Origin: an uncultured Eubacteriales bacterium | GTDB lineage: Bacteria; Bacillota; Clostridia; Christensenellales; QALW01 | DNA length: 12,133 nt | Reading direction: 5' to 3' | NCBI GenBank assembly: GCA_900552055.1 | Contig: URYI01000047.1 | Span: 1-12,133 of the forward strand | Part shown: piece by piece, positions 5,730-12,133 of the stretch | Position numbering within the stretch: the stretch's first letter is position 1 | Layout of the letters: every line of letters starts with the position of its first letter | Translations under genes and position numbers: made by a program | Notes under the pieces: generated by a model | Seen by the model: only the letters and a program-made list of their open reading frames with translations | The model's database searches: none | Told to the model about the DNA's origin: nothing

Positions 5730-7499
5730 TTATTTAAATTGTGAGGTATAAATTTCTGAATAGAAGCCTCCCCGGCTTAAAAGTTCTTTGTGCTTTCCGC
5801 TCTCTATGATGTCGCCGTCTTTTACAACCAGTATAAGGTCGGCATTGCGTATAGTGGTGAGCCTGTGTGCGATTACAAAGCAGGTTCTTCCCTGCATTAG
5901 GGTATTCATGGCGTCCCGTATGAGCAATTCTGTGCGTGTGTCCACGTTGCTGGTCGCTTCGTCCAGTATAAGCATGTGTGCCGGCGAAAGCATGGCCCGC
6001 GCTATAGTCATAAGCTGCTTTTGCCCCTTAGAGAGGTTTTCGCCGCCGTCGGTTATCATTGTTTCATATTTGTTTGGAAGTGAGTTGATAAAGTCGGCGA
6101 TATGCGCTGCTTGGGCAACTTTTTCCACTTCGCTTCGGGACGCGTTTTCCTTTCCGTAAGCAATATTCTCATATATGGTCCCCTCAAAAAGCCATGTATC
6201 CTGCAAAACCATTGTAAATGCTCCGCGCAGGCTTTTTAGGGTATATTTGCGGATATCCCGGCCGTCCAGGGTTATGCTGCCCTCCTGCGTATCGTAAAAG
6301 CGCATCATTAAATTAACCAGAGTGGTCTTGCCCGCCCCGGTCGGCCCTACAATGGCTATGGTCTGTCCGGGAAGCGCGGTAAAAGAAAGATTTTTGATTA
6401 TGTCTGTTTTGCCGTCATAGGAAAAGCGCACATTTTTAAAGCGTACTTCGCCCTGAACGTCTTTAGCCTCAACGGCGTCAGGAGCATCCTCAGGTTCACG
6501 CGGGGCGTCTAAAAGCCTGAAAACCCTTTCGGCGGCGGCCAGCGCAGATTGGATTTCACCCATAATATTGGCATATTCGTTGACCGGCCCGGAAAATTTG
6601 CGCGAATAGAGCAGAAAGGCCGAAATATCGCCTATGGATATAAGCCCGAACAGAAAGAAGAACGCGCCCGCCGTGCTTATTAATACGGTTCCCAGATTGT
6701 TTACGAAATTTACTGCCGGGCCAATAAGGCTGCCGTAATAATCGGCGTCGTAATACGCGTCTACAGCCTCGTCGTTTTTCAGGCGGAATTTTTCAAATAT
6801 CTTTTCCTCCCGGCCATAGGCGCGTATTGTTTTAAGCCCCGAAAGCATTTCTTCAGAAAAGCCGTTTAATTGAGCCAGCTTAGCAGACCTTTTCCGGAAC
6901 AGGGGCCGCACGGTCCGGCTCCTTCTTATAGCTATAATGATGGAAATGGGCAGGGTGATTATAAACACGCCCAGCAGGGGCGGGGAAGCGGCTATCATGC
7001 CTATCAGGGCGCCTATGACTGTTATAACTCCCGTGGCGGCCTGGAGAATGTCGTTTGAAAGAGAGGCGTTTACCGTATCGATATCATATGAAATGCGGTT
7101 TATTAAATCTCCTGCCTGGACGCGGTCCAGCGCGCCAACGGGCAGAGAGAGGATTTTATCAAAGACCTCCTGCCTCATATACCGTATGATTTTCTGGCTC
7201 AGGCTTATCATTAATACCGACAGAAGATAGGATAAAACGGCGGATACAATATAAAATACAGCCATAAGCAGGCAGTATTTGCCTACTGCGCTAAAATCCA
7301 CCCCGCCCTCGCGGGCTATTGCGTCTATGGCCTCGCCCGAAAGATAGGGCCCAAGCAGAGCAAAAAGATTACTGCCTATCATTAACAGAAGAGCTGCCAG
7401 CACTCGGAATTTATATCTGAAGAAATAGCCCGCCAGCCGCAGAATAACGGCTTTTCTGTCCTTTTTTACATATTCGCCCGTTTTATTGCTGTTATTCAT
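5730..7499 (-). CDS. ABC exporter half-transporter, canonical-site subunit
   Basis: A 589-residue half-transporter with an N-terminal six-helix exporter membrane domain (about 18-325) and a C-terminal ATPase domain (about 350-589). ATPase landmarks are Walker A GPTGAGKTT (385-393), Q-loop Q433, signature LSKGQ (489-493), Walker B ending LILDEATSNVD with catalytic Glu514, and switch His545 (IAHR). The catalytic Glu and His are intact, but the signature departs from LSGGQ. That pattern is expected of the subunit that supplies the canonical Walker side in heterodimeric exporters such as BmrC/BmrD or TM287/288. The start has GGGAGGG upstream. It is the last gene of a leftward operon after a MarR regulator and the partner half-transporter, and would pump hydrophobic or drug-like compounds across the cell membrane. 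Its real substrate is unknown. Confidence 0.95.
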   Translation of the reverse strand: MNNSNKTGEYVKKDRKAVILRLAGYFFRYKFRVLAALLLMIGSNLFALLGPYLSGEAIDAIAREGGVDFSAVGKYCLLMAVFYIVSAVLSYLLSVLMISLSQKIIRYMRQEVFDKILSLPVGALDRVQAGDLINRISYDIDTVNASLSNDILQAATGVITVIGALIGMIAASPPLLGVFIITLPISIIIAIRRSRTVRPLFRKRSAKLAQLNGFSEEMLSGLKTIRAYGREEKIFEKFRLKNDEAVDAYYDADYYGSLIGPAVNFVNNLGTVLISTAGAFFFLFGLISIGDISAFLLYSRKFSGPVNEYANIMGEIQSALAAAERVFRLLDAPREPEDAPDAVEAKDVQGEVRFKNVRFSYDGKTDIIKNLSFTALPGQTIAIVGPTGAGKTTLVNLMMRFYDTQEGSITLDGRDIRKYTLKSLRGAFTMVLQDTWLFEGTIYENIAYGKENASRSEVEKVAQAAHIADFINSLPNKYETMITDGGENLSKGQKQLMTIARAMLSPAHMLILDEATSNVDTRTELLIRDAMNTLMQGRTCFVIAHRLTTIRNADLILVVKDGDIIESGKHKELLSRGGFYSEIYTSQFK

Positions 7500-7623
7500 T
7501 TGCTGCTGCCCTCCCTTTAATGAATTCAGGACATATAATGCCGGCCGTTATCCTGGCGCTTTTAGCCTTGCGGCTTTTATTGAGACCGGGGACGGCCGCG
7601 GCTTTAATATTACGCGCCGGCAT
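7492..7623 (-). CDS. Possible 43-residue small protein between the two ABC genes
   Basis: Between the two transporter genes a frame of 43 codons starts at an ATG (7623-7621) preceded by AAGGAGGG at ideal distance. Its start overlaps the end of the upstream ABC gene by 14 bp, and its stop overlaps the start of the downstream ABC gene by 8 bp (ATGAATAA), the geometry of translational coupling. The product begins MPARNIKAAAV, is rich in Lys and Arg in the middle (NKSRKAKSARI), and has no membrane segment. I do not recognise it. It could be a real small protein, a coupling leader peptide that carries ribosomes across the 110-bp gap, or a remnant of the basic N-terminal extension that some homologous half-transporters carry. 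The strong ribosome binding site is the main support. Confidence 0.45.
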   Translation of the reverse strand: MPARNIKAAAVPGLNKSRKAKSARITAGIICPEFIKGRAAANE

Positions 7624-9400
7624 CAATGATCCCTCCTTCAGTTTCGCTTTCGTGCTGCGAAGCATATATGCTGCGGTATACCCCGCAGCTGCGCATAAGC
7701 TCTTCGTTCCGGCCAAAGCCTGCGGCCTGCCCCTGGTCCAGGACCAGTATGTGCTTGGCAAAGCGCACCGAGCTTATGCGCTGAGCTATCATTATTATGG
7801 TGGTATCGGGAAAATGTTCGGGCAGCGCACGGCGCAGCTGAGCGTCGGTTTTATAATCCAGCGCGCTGGAGGAATCGTCCAGGATAAGGATTTCAGGATG
7901 GGCGGCCAGTGCCCTTGCGATAAGCAGACGCTGCTTTTGTCCGCCTGAAAAATTGGAGCCGCGTGCGGTTAAAAGCTCGCCGTAGCCGCCGTGTTCCGAA
8001 ATAAATGCGTCCGCTTTGGCATATTGAGCCGCAGCTGTCAGAGCCTCCTCAGGCAGTTCCCGCTCAAAATCAATGTTTTCCCCAATGCTGGCGGCCATAA
8101 GAAAGTCGTTTTGAAATACAATGCCGAATTTTCTGCGCAGAGCTGCCCGGTCATAGGTGCGGATATCCCTGCCTTCTATAAGGATCCGTCCCTCATCCGG
8201 GTCGTAAAAGCGGATAAGCAGGGCGACAAGCGTGCTTTTGCCGCTTCCGGTTCCCCCTATAATTCCCAGGGATTCGCCTTTCTTTATACTGAAGCTTATA
8301 TGTTTTAATGCCGGTATGCCGTCATATGCAAAGGAAACATTCTCAAAACGGATAAAGTCAGTTTGGGAACCCGTGTGGCTTTTGTTTATGCCTGAGGCGG
8401 CGGTGTACTCTCCGTTATCAGATTTATTTAAGTCTTTTTCCTCCATTGGCAGCAATTCTTCGGGGAGCAGAAGTATATCCTGTATACGTTTAGCCGAAGC
8501 GCCGCCTTTGGAAAAATTAACAAATATTCGGCTCACCGAGATCACAGCGTTTAAAATGACGGTAAAATAGGAGGTAAAGGCGATTATATCCCCTACCATT
8601 GCGTGTCCGTTTGATACTCTGTACGCTCCCACGAAAATTACAGCCGTCATGCCCAGATTAAGCAGGGCGTTCATGGTGGGGGAGGTTATGCCGGTGGTAA
8701 TGCCCGCGGCAGTTTCGTTTTTTACTACTTCCTGATTTATCTGTTTGAAAGTTTCGCTTTCATATCGGGTCTTGGAAAGGGCTTTGATAACCCTTATGCC
8801 GGTATAGTCGTCCCGTACCTTGCGGACCATTGTATCCACCGAGCGCTGTAAGCGCGCATAAAGCACTATGCCCTTTTTGGAGACCCAGATAACAATAAGG
8901 GTGAGAAAAGGCACAGAGACGAGCAGCACCAGAGCCAGAACGGGGTCTACGGTAAAGGTTAAGGCCACGCCTCCTATAAGCAGTATAGGAGCGCGCACGC
9001 CCAGACGCTGCATCATTCCTATCATGTTATGCACATTGTATGTATCAGACGAGAGCCGGGAAACAAGGGACGGGATGGTGGCACGGTCGGTCTGGCTGGC
9101 TGAAAGAGAGAGGGTTTTGGCAAATAAATCGGCGCGCAGACGCTGGGTGGTATCATGCGCTACTTTTGAAGCCATGCGGTTTGCCGTGACGTTTCCGGCA
9201 AGAGCTGCTGCGGCGCACGCAAGCATCAGTATGCCCCAAAAAGCCAGAGCTGTGACGCTGCGTGTGGGCACTACGTTGTCAATCATATGCGCCATAATCA
9301 GGGGAAGCACTAATTCGGCCAGCGTGCCGCTGATTTTTAGCAGAAAGCCCAGCAGCATTCTGAATTTATACGCCAAAAGATAGGAAATTACCGTTTTCAT
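7610..9400 (-). CDS. ABC exporter half-transporter, degenerate-site subunit
   Basis: A 596-residue half-transporter with a six-helix exporter membrane domain (about 1-310), a polar linker (about 318-347) and an ATPase domain (about 350-580). The ATPase domain has Walker A GGTGSGKST (382-390), Q-loop Q430 and a good FSGGQ signature (484-488). Walker B reads LILDDSSSALD, so Asp509 replaces the catalytic Glu, and the switch reads IAQR, so Gln540 replaces His. These two substitutions mark the degenerate member of heterodimeric exporters. Its intact signature would complete the active site of the partner encoded next, whose own signature is altered, so the two proteins fit each other. The ATG overlaps the stop of the MarR gene by 4 bp (ATGA), with GGAAGGAG inside the MarR end, so translation is coupled. 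The likely role is export of toxic compounds sensed by the MarR protein. Confidence 0.95.
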   Translation of the reverse strand: MKTVISYLLAYKFRMLLGFLLKISGTLAELVLPLIMAHMIDNVVPTRSVTALAFWGILMLACAAAALAGNVTANRMASKVAHDTTQRLRADLFAKTLSLSASQTDRATIPSLVSRLSSDTYNVHNMIGMMQRLGVRAPILLIGGVALTFTVDPVLALVLLVSVPFLTLIVIWVSKKGIVLYARLQRSVDTMVRKVRDDYTGIRVIKALSKTRYESETFKQINQEVVKNETAAGITTGITSPTMNALLNLGMTAVIFVGAYRVSNGHAMVGDIIAFTSYFTVILNAVISVSRIFVNFSKGGASAKRIQDILLLPEELLPMEEKDLNKSDNGEYTAASGINKSHTGSQTDFIRFENVSFAYDGIPALKHISFSIKKGESLGIIGGTGSGKSTLVALLIRFYDPDEGRILIEGRDIRTYDRAALRRKFGIVFQNDFLMAASIGENIDFERELPEEALTAAAQYAKADAFISEHGGYGELLTARGSNFSGGQKQRLLIARALAAHPEILILDDSSSALDYKTDAQLRRALPEHFPDTTIIMIAQRISSVRFAKHILVLDQGQAAGFGRNEELMRSCGVYRSIYASQHESETEGGIIDAGA

Positions 9401-9834
9401 TCGGGCCTGACTCCTTCCAGTACGCGCTTGGCGTTATCTGAGAGCAGTTTCAGATATTTTTCAATATCCTTCTGCTCCTGGGGAGTTAAGCCTTCCAGGA
9501 TAAGTGCGTTCCATTGCGCGTGTACCTGGCGGATGACAGGCAGGGCATCCAGCGCTTTTTGGGTGGGGTAAACAAGCAGGCTGCGCTTGTCATTTGGGTC
9601 AGGAGTGCGAATTATAAAACCCTTCTCCTCCAGGGAACTTAGCTGCCGCGCCACACTGCTCTTATGCGCGTATATGAGTTTAGTCAGCTGTTCCTGTGCA
9701 ATTCCCGGCTGCCTGCATATATTTGTAATATAGGAATCCTGATAGCTGCCTATTCCCAGCTGCCCATATTGGCTGGTGCGGTAAAGGTTGGCGCACCGCC
9801 ATACCTCGCCCAAAGCCTTCATAAAATGTGTCAT
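9397..9834 (-). CDS. MarR-family transcriptional repressor
   Basis: A 145-residue MarR-type regulator. The winged helix-turn-helix lies at about 40-100: PGIAQEQLTKLIYAHKSSVA is the helix-turn-helix, followed by RQLSSLEEKGFIIR and the wing PDPNDKRSLLVYPT with the conserved DxR. Flanking N- and C-terminal helices would form the dimer. The start follows GAGGAG. It is the first gene of the operon, overlaps the first ABC gene by 4 bp, and is preceded by a consensus promoter whose start region is covered by two palindromes. This strongly suggests self-repression relieved by a ligand that the transporter exports, a common layout in Bacillota. The ligand is unknown. Confidence 0.95.
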   Translation of the reverse strand: MTHFMKALGEVWRCANLYRTSQYGQLGIGSYQDSYITNICRQPGIAQEQLTKLIYAHKSSVARQLSSLEEKGFIIRTPDPNDKRSLLVYPTQKALDALPVIRQVHAQWNALILEGLTPQEQKDIEKYLKLLSDNAKRVLEGVRPE

Positions 9835-9880
9835 AGCTTCTCCTCTATTAAAAATTAGACTGGATTAAATTTAATGCTTG

Positions 9881-9909
9881 GTTGCAAGCGCAACAGTTGC
9901 GCATGCAAC
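9881..9909. promoter_or_regulatory. Tandem palindromic MarR operators
   Basis: GTTGCAAGCGCAAC (9881-9894) and GTTGCGCATGCAAC (9896-9909) are two copies of the palindrome GTTGC-N4-GCAAC separated by a single A. Together they make a near-perfect 29-bp inverted repeat. They start just downstream of the -10 and cover the predicted transcription start, so a bound dimer on each would block initiation. Assignment to the MarR protein encoded directly below is inferred from position and symmetry. Confidence 0.85.
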
Positions 9910-9915
9910 TATTTT

Positions 9916-9944
9916 ATTATATTAATGAGTTTCCACTTTGTCAA
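9916..9944 (-). promoter_or_regulatory. Perfect-consensus sigma-A promoter of the MarR-ABC operon
   Basis: Read leftward: TTGACA (9939-9944), 17-bp spacer, TATAAT (9916-9921), identical to the consensus at ideal spacing. The start is predicted near 9909, at the edge of the twin operators. A promoter this strong needs tight repression, which the operators would give. Two tandem copies of ATGATTAAA (9960-9977) lie just upstream of the -35 and may act as an AT-rich upstream element. Confidence 0.92.
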
Positions 9945-9995
9945 TGTTTTAGAGGCAAAATGATTAAAATGATTAAACTTTATTAATATCATAGA

Positions 9996-10269
9996 TACCC
10001 TCAGTTTACAAGGAACTACACGCCTCAGAACGTGACAATTTCTTCATTTTCCGAGTTATCCTCAATGGGCATATTCTCCGGTACGCTTTTTTCGTCTGCC
10101 TTGACAATGAAAAATTCTCTCCGTTTGCGGCCTTAGAATCAGAAGACGTAAAATTTGTGCTGGGTAAAGCGCTCTTAAACGACATGTGCCTGGCGTACAT
10201 GGAGTTAAAGTAGCGCAGCAGGACGCATATTTTATGCCTTCTGAAGGTCTTCCTTGTAAACTGAGGGTA
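9996..10269. repeat. Dispersed element with terminal inverted repeats, copy B (MITE-like)
   Basis: 274 bp with perfect 20-bp terminal inverted repeats: the left end reads TACCCTCAGTTTACAAGG and continues AA, and the right end is its reverse complement. Both ends start or finish in TA, compatible with insertion at a TA dinucleotide as in IS630/mariner-type elements. It is the better preserved of two copies and aligns with 2911-3173 in the same orientation. The internal stem TCAGAAG (10139-10145) with CTTCTGA (10238-10244), continued by TAAAAT (10149-10154) with ATTTTA (10229-10234), matches the equivalent stem in copy A. Open frames crossing it lack ribosome binding sites and are not taken as genes. 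It sits between the 3' end of the ACT/metallo-beta-lactamase-fold gene and the promoter of the MarR operon. Confidence 0.88.
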
Positions 10270-10336
10270 AAACAGCTGGCAATATATTTTCCAATTTGGC
10301 TGCACATTTATTAATTTGATAATTAAAGTAATTCCG

Positions 10337-10366
10337 TTCAGTAAAAAAACGGCCGGAGCTACTGAA
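10337..10366 (-). terminator. Weak possible terminator after the ACT/metallo-beta-lactamase-fold gene
   Basis: TTCAGTA (10337-10343) and TACTGAA (10360-10366) form a 7-bp inverted repeat 15 bp past the stop codon. Read leftward the loop holds a T run (A run 10343-10349 on the + strand) after CGGCCG. The T run inside the loop is not the classical arrangement, so its role as a terminator is uncertain. Confidence 0.3.
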
Positions 10367-10381
10367 GGAGCATGCTGGTTA

Positions 10382-11794
10382 TTAGATTTTCTGCATTGGG
10401 CCATGTCCGGGGCAACAGAGAAATCCTTTATATTTGCTTAATAGATACTCCCTGCATTTTCGTGCTTTTTCAGGGTGTAAGTCTACTCCTGTCATAAGAA
10501 AAGGAGCTAATTGGTTGAATTCGCGCTGCTCGTCCGAAAAGCTTTTTATATTTACATATATGTCCCCGCTGAAAAGCAGGTTTAGCTCTTCACAGATTAT
10601 GATTGTTTCGCCATTTATGTGGCCACCGCAGCCTTCATAGAAATCAAATTTCCATTTGCCCCAAAAGAGCGAGTTAATATAAGACAACAGGGAATCGTCT
10701 TGTTTAGAGCCTATGATGACGCAGCGGTCAATTTGAGGCGGCTTATATTCGGAAATTATTTTACTGAGAGCACAGTATGGTGCGTGCAAAGGATTCTGTT
10801 CTCTGAAATCAGGCCTGCCTTCCAGCTGGTTTTTAAAGTTGTCATAGCAGTTCTGGTTCATATATACTTTATCAAAAAGGGACAGCAGGCCGGTATGGTC
10901 TATATCTGCATGGGTTATAAATGCTTCTAGGCTTTTACTTAAAAAATTATTGAAAAGCTTTTTAAGGAGGGAGAGCATTTCATTTTTATAACATGCAAAA
11001 CCACAGTCTATAAACAGCAGCTGATTTTCATATTCTAAAATATATATACTGCTGCCGCAGGGCGGTTCTATTGCATGCAAAAACAGGCTGTCGGCGAGTT
11101 TTACATATTGTATTCTTGCATTAAAGTTTTCATCTTTGTTATCTGTGATCAATTTGGCAAAACGTCTTATGTAGTCAAATGTCATTAGCGGAGCTTTATT
11201 TTGTTCATCCAGCAGTTGCATAAGCTTATTTGCCTGTATCAGAACCTGATTGGTCGTTTCCTGATTCAGGTTTAATATTTTACGGATTTGATTGGCAAAA
11301 GTTACATAAAAGACTGTACCGTCCAGCAGCCTATCCGTGACGTTATAATCCAGGATGCTTATCTCGCATATTGTAGAAATATCTTCCACCAGACGTTTGA
11401 GCTCTCCGGTATTTTCTATTAACAATCCCATTTTAAAATGTTGGTATTCAGTTCCATTTTCCTGGGAACTTATATATGATATATTTACTTTATAGTGATT
11501 TAAAATTTCCAGCACGGGAGTAACGGCACCGGGGCTATCGGGCAGCTTTAATACTATCATTAAAAGCTCTTTGTCATCCGGGCTGTCGGAGAGATATCCG
11601 CAGTCAGACAGACGGCGGGCAATTTCTTCAAGCTGTTCCGCGTGTGCAGAAACTTCTATAAAAAGAGTATGAGTATCTATTGCCTTATTATAGTTTACGC
11701 GGGCTATATTGCCTCCCGCGGCCGATATAATATTACTAGCCAGCAAAAAAGCTCCAGCTTTATCAGGCATTCTGGTTATATAAGTTCTACGCAT
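10382..11794 (-). CDS. Tandem ACT domains fused to a metallo-beta-lactamase-fold domain
   Basis: A 470-residue protein. Two ACT-type ligand-sensing domains come first: about 1-72 (RTYITRMPDKAGAFLLASNI) and about 76-150 (IVLKLPDSPGAVTPVLEIL). A helical linker (about 155-225) leads to a metallo-beta-lactamase-fold domain (about 228-470). Metal ligands visible are H295, D297, D299 and H300 in THADIDHTG, H392 in GCGGH, D411 in FSGD and H464 in PGHGP. HxDxDH replaces the common HxHxDH and resembles the HxExDH of flavodiiron proteins. ACT domains usually bind amino acids or other small ligands, so an allosterically controlled hydrolase or a metal-based sensor is plausible; the reaction is unknown. 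The start follows a modest AAAGGT site. It runs in the same direction as the tRNA gene, about 95 bp upstream. The only promoter-like match (TTGAAA-N16-TACAAT) would start transcription at about the start codon, so readthrough from the tRNA promoter is possible. Confidence 0.85.
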   Translation of the reverse strand: MRRTYITRMPDKAGAFLLASNIISAAGGNIARVNYNKAIDTHTLFIEVSAHAEQLEEIARRLSDCGYLSDSPDDKELLMIVLKLPDSPGAVTPVLEILNHYKVNISYISSQENGTEYQHFKMGLLIENTGELKRLVEDISTICEISILDYNVTDRLLDGTVFYVTFANQIRKILNLNQETTNQVLIQANKLMQLLDEQNKAPLMTFDYIRRFAKLITDNKDENFNARIQYVKLADSLFLHAIEPPCGSSIYILEYENQLLFIDCGFACYKNEMLSLLKKLFNNFLSKSLEAFITHADIDHTGLLSLFDKVYMNQNCYDNFKNQLEGRPDFREQNPLHAPYCALSKIISEYKPPQIDRCVIIGSKQDDSLLSYINSLFWGKWKFDFYEGCGGHINGETIIICEELNLLFSGDIYVNIKSFSDEQREFNQLAPFLMTGVDLHPEKARKCREYLLSKYKGFLCCPGHGPMQKI

Positions 11795-11839
11795 TGTATT
11801 GTACCTTTGTGTAGTTTCATTTCAACCTGCTTTTGAATC

Positions 11840-11888
11840 AGCATTTATTAATAAAGCCGTCGCAAACTTTAAAAGTTCGGGACGGCTT
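11840..11888 (-). terminator. Hairpin terminator directly after the tRNA gene
   Basis: AAGCCGTC (11854-11861) pairs with GACGGCTT (11881-11888), and inside it AACTT (11865-11869) pairs with AAGTT (11873-11877) around TAA. Read leftward the stem abuts the 3' end of the tRNA and is followed by TTTATTAATAAATG, a broken T run. It probably ends the tRNA transcript, with some readthrough possible into the next gene. Confidence 0.65.
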
Positions 11889-11963
11889 GGCGCGCCTGGC
11901 AGGATTTGAACCTGCGACCAACCGGTTCGTAGCCGGGTACTCTATCCACTGAGCTACAAGCGC
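11888..11963 (-). tRNA. tRNA-Arg (anticodon ACG)
   Basis: A complete cloverleaf on the - strand. The acceptor stem GCGCTTG pairs with CAGGCGC (one G-T pair), the D arm contains TAGCTCAGTGG, the anticodon stem CCCGG/CCGGT carries loop CTACGAA with anticodon ACG, and the T arm has GGTTCGAATCC. The discriminator base is G, and CCA is encoded in the DNA. ACG, read after A-to-I editing, decodes CGU/CGC/CGA arginine codons in most bacteria. It is followed immediately by a hairpin terminator and preceded by a perfect-consensus promoter. Confidence 0.98.
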
Positions 11964-11980
11964 GTTTATTTAGCTTGTTT

Positions 11981-12009
11981 ATTATAGCTCTAAAGGCCGA
12001 GACTGTCAA
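11981..12009 (-). promoter_or_regulatory. Perfect-consensus sigma-A promoter of tRNA-Arg
   Basis: Read leftward: TTGACA (12004-12009), 17-bp spacer, TATAAT (11981-11986). The start is expected near 11974, about 11 nt before the mature tRNA 5' end, as is usual for stable-RNA genes. Confidence 0.92.
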
Positions 12010-12048
12010 CAGATTTTATTGGGATATATCTAAAATTTTCAACGGCAG

Positions 12049-12133
12049 GGGCGCATAATAAAGGGGGCGGGGCGGCTCTTGCGGCCGGAACGGCCGCCGG
12101 ACCGGCGCCGTAAGGCGCGGTCCGGACAGGCGC
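12049..12133. repeat. GC-rich multi-hairpin palindromic element, copy 2 (cut by the window end)
   Basis: It opens GGGCGCATA then GGGGGCGG and CGGCTCTTG, matching the reverse complement of the element at 5562-5671. Two hairpins follow: GCGGCCG-GAA-CGGCCGC (12081-12097), then CGGACC (12098-12103) with GGTCCG (12119-12124) enclosing GCGCC-GTAA-GGCGC (12105-12118). The hairpins lie in the same order as in copy 1, but the stem sequences differ. The rest lies beyond the window. Confidence 0.8.

Noticed and set aside
7520..7948. A 142-codon + strand frame inside the ABC genes
   Set aside because: It is antisense to the ATPase domain of a clear gene and has no support of its own.
10006..10404. A 132-codon open frame on the - strand across repeat copy B
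   Set aside because: It runs through the inverted-repeat element and into the end of the neighbouring gene, lacks a ribosome binding site, and is not kept open in copy A.
11797..11823. TTGAAA-N16-TACAAT as the promoter of the ACT/metallo-beta-lactamase gene
   Set aside because: Transcription would begin at about the start codon and lose the ribosome binding site, so it is at best a leaderless promoter and is not listed as a feature.

Overview
The window reads as chromosomal DNA of an anaerobic, spore-forming member of the Clostridia (Bacillota). The evidence is two alpha/beta-type small acid-soluble spore proteins, a YlmC/YmxH-type PRC-barrel sporulation protein, a flavin reductase-rubredoxin fusion typical of strict anaerobes, GGAGG-type ribosome binding sites and near-consensus sigma-A promoters. 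The genus cannot be fixed from sequence alone.

Layout: 1-460 holds a nested stem-loop at the left edge and about 400 nt without a convincing gene. 461-1050 is a spore-protein pair read leftward, with a terminator. 1426-1683 is the PRC-barrel protein. 1904-2767 is an AraC-family regulator with its own extended -10 promoter. 2768-3366 is intergenic and carries repeat copy A. 3367-4698 is an L-fucose/arabinose isomerase-like protein. 4744-5506 is the flavin reductase-rubredoxin fusion behind a strong promoter and a structured leader. 5562-5690 is a GC-rich multi-hairpin element between convergent genes. 5730-9944 is a leftward operon of a MarR regulator and two ABC half-transporters, with a possible 43-residue coupled small ORF between them; a consensus promoter followed by twin palindromic operators precedes it. 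9996-10269 is repeat copy B. 10382-11794 encodes a two-ACT-domain metallo-beta-lactamase-fold protein. 11888-11963 is tRNA-Arg(ACG). From about 12050 to the end there is a truncated second copy of the GC-rich multi-hairpin element.

How the genes work together: the MarR-ABC-ABC set looks like a self-regulated heterodimeric multidrug-type exporter. One nucleotide site is canonical and one degenerate, judged from the Walker B, signature and switch residues of the two subunits. The AraC protein and the isomerase-like protein point to sugar-related metabolism but are not clearly one operon. The rubredoxin fusion is of the kind that passes electrons to flavodiiron or related oxygen/NO-detoxifying proteins; none is encoded here, although the metallo-beta-lactamase-fold protein carries a flavodiiron-like HxDxDH motif.

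The most novel material is non-coding: a pair of diverged ~265-bp elements with 20-bp terminal inverted repeats and a conserved internal stem, a pair of GC-rich multi-hairpin elements whose hairpins are kept while their sequence changes, and the structured leader of the rubredoxin fusion gene. No CRISPR array, transposase gene or phage gene was seen.
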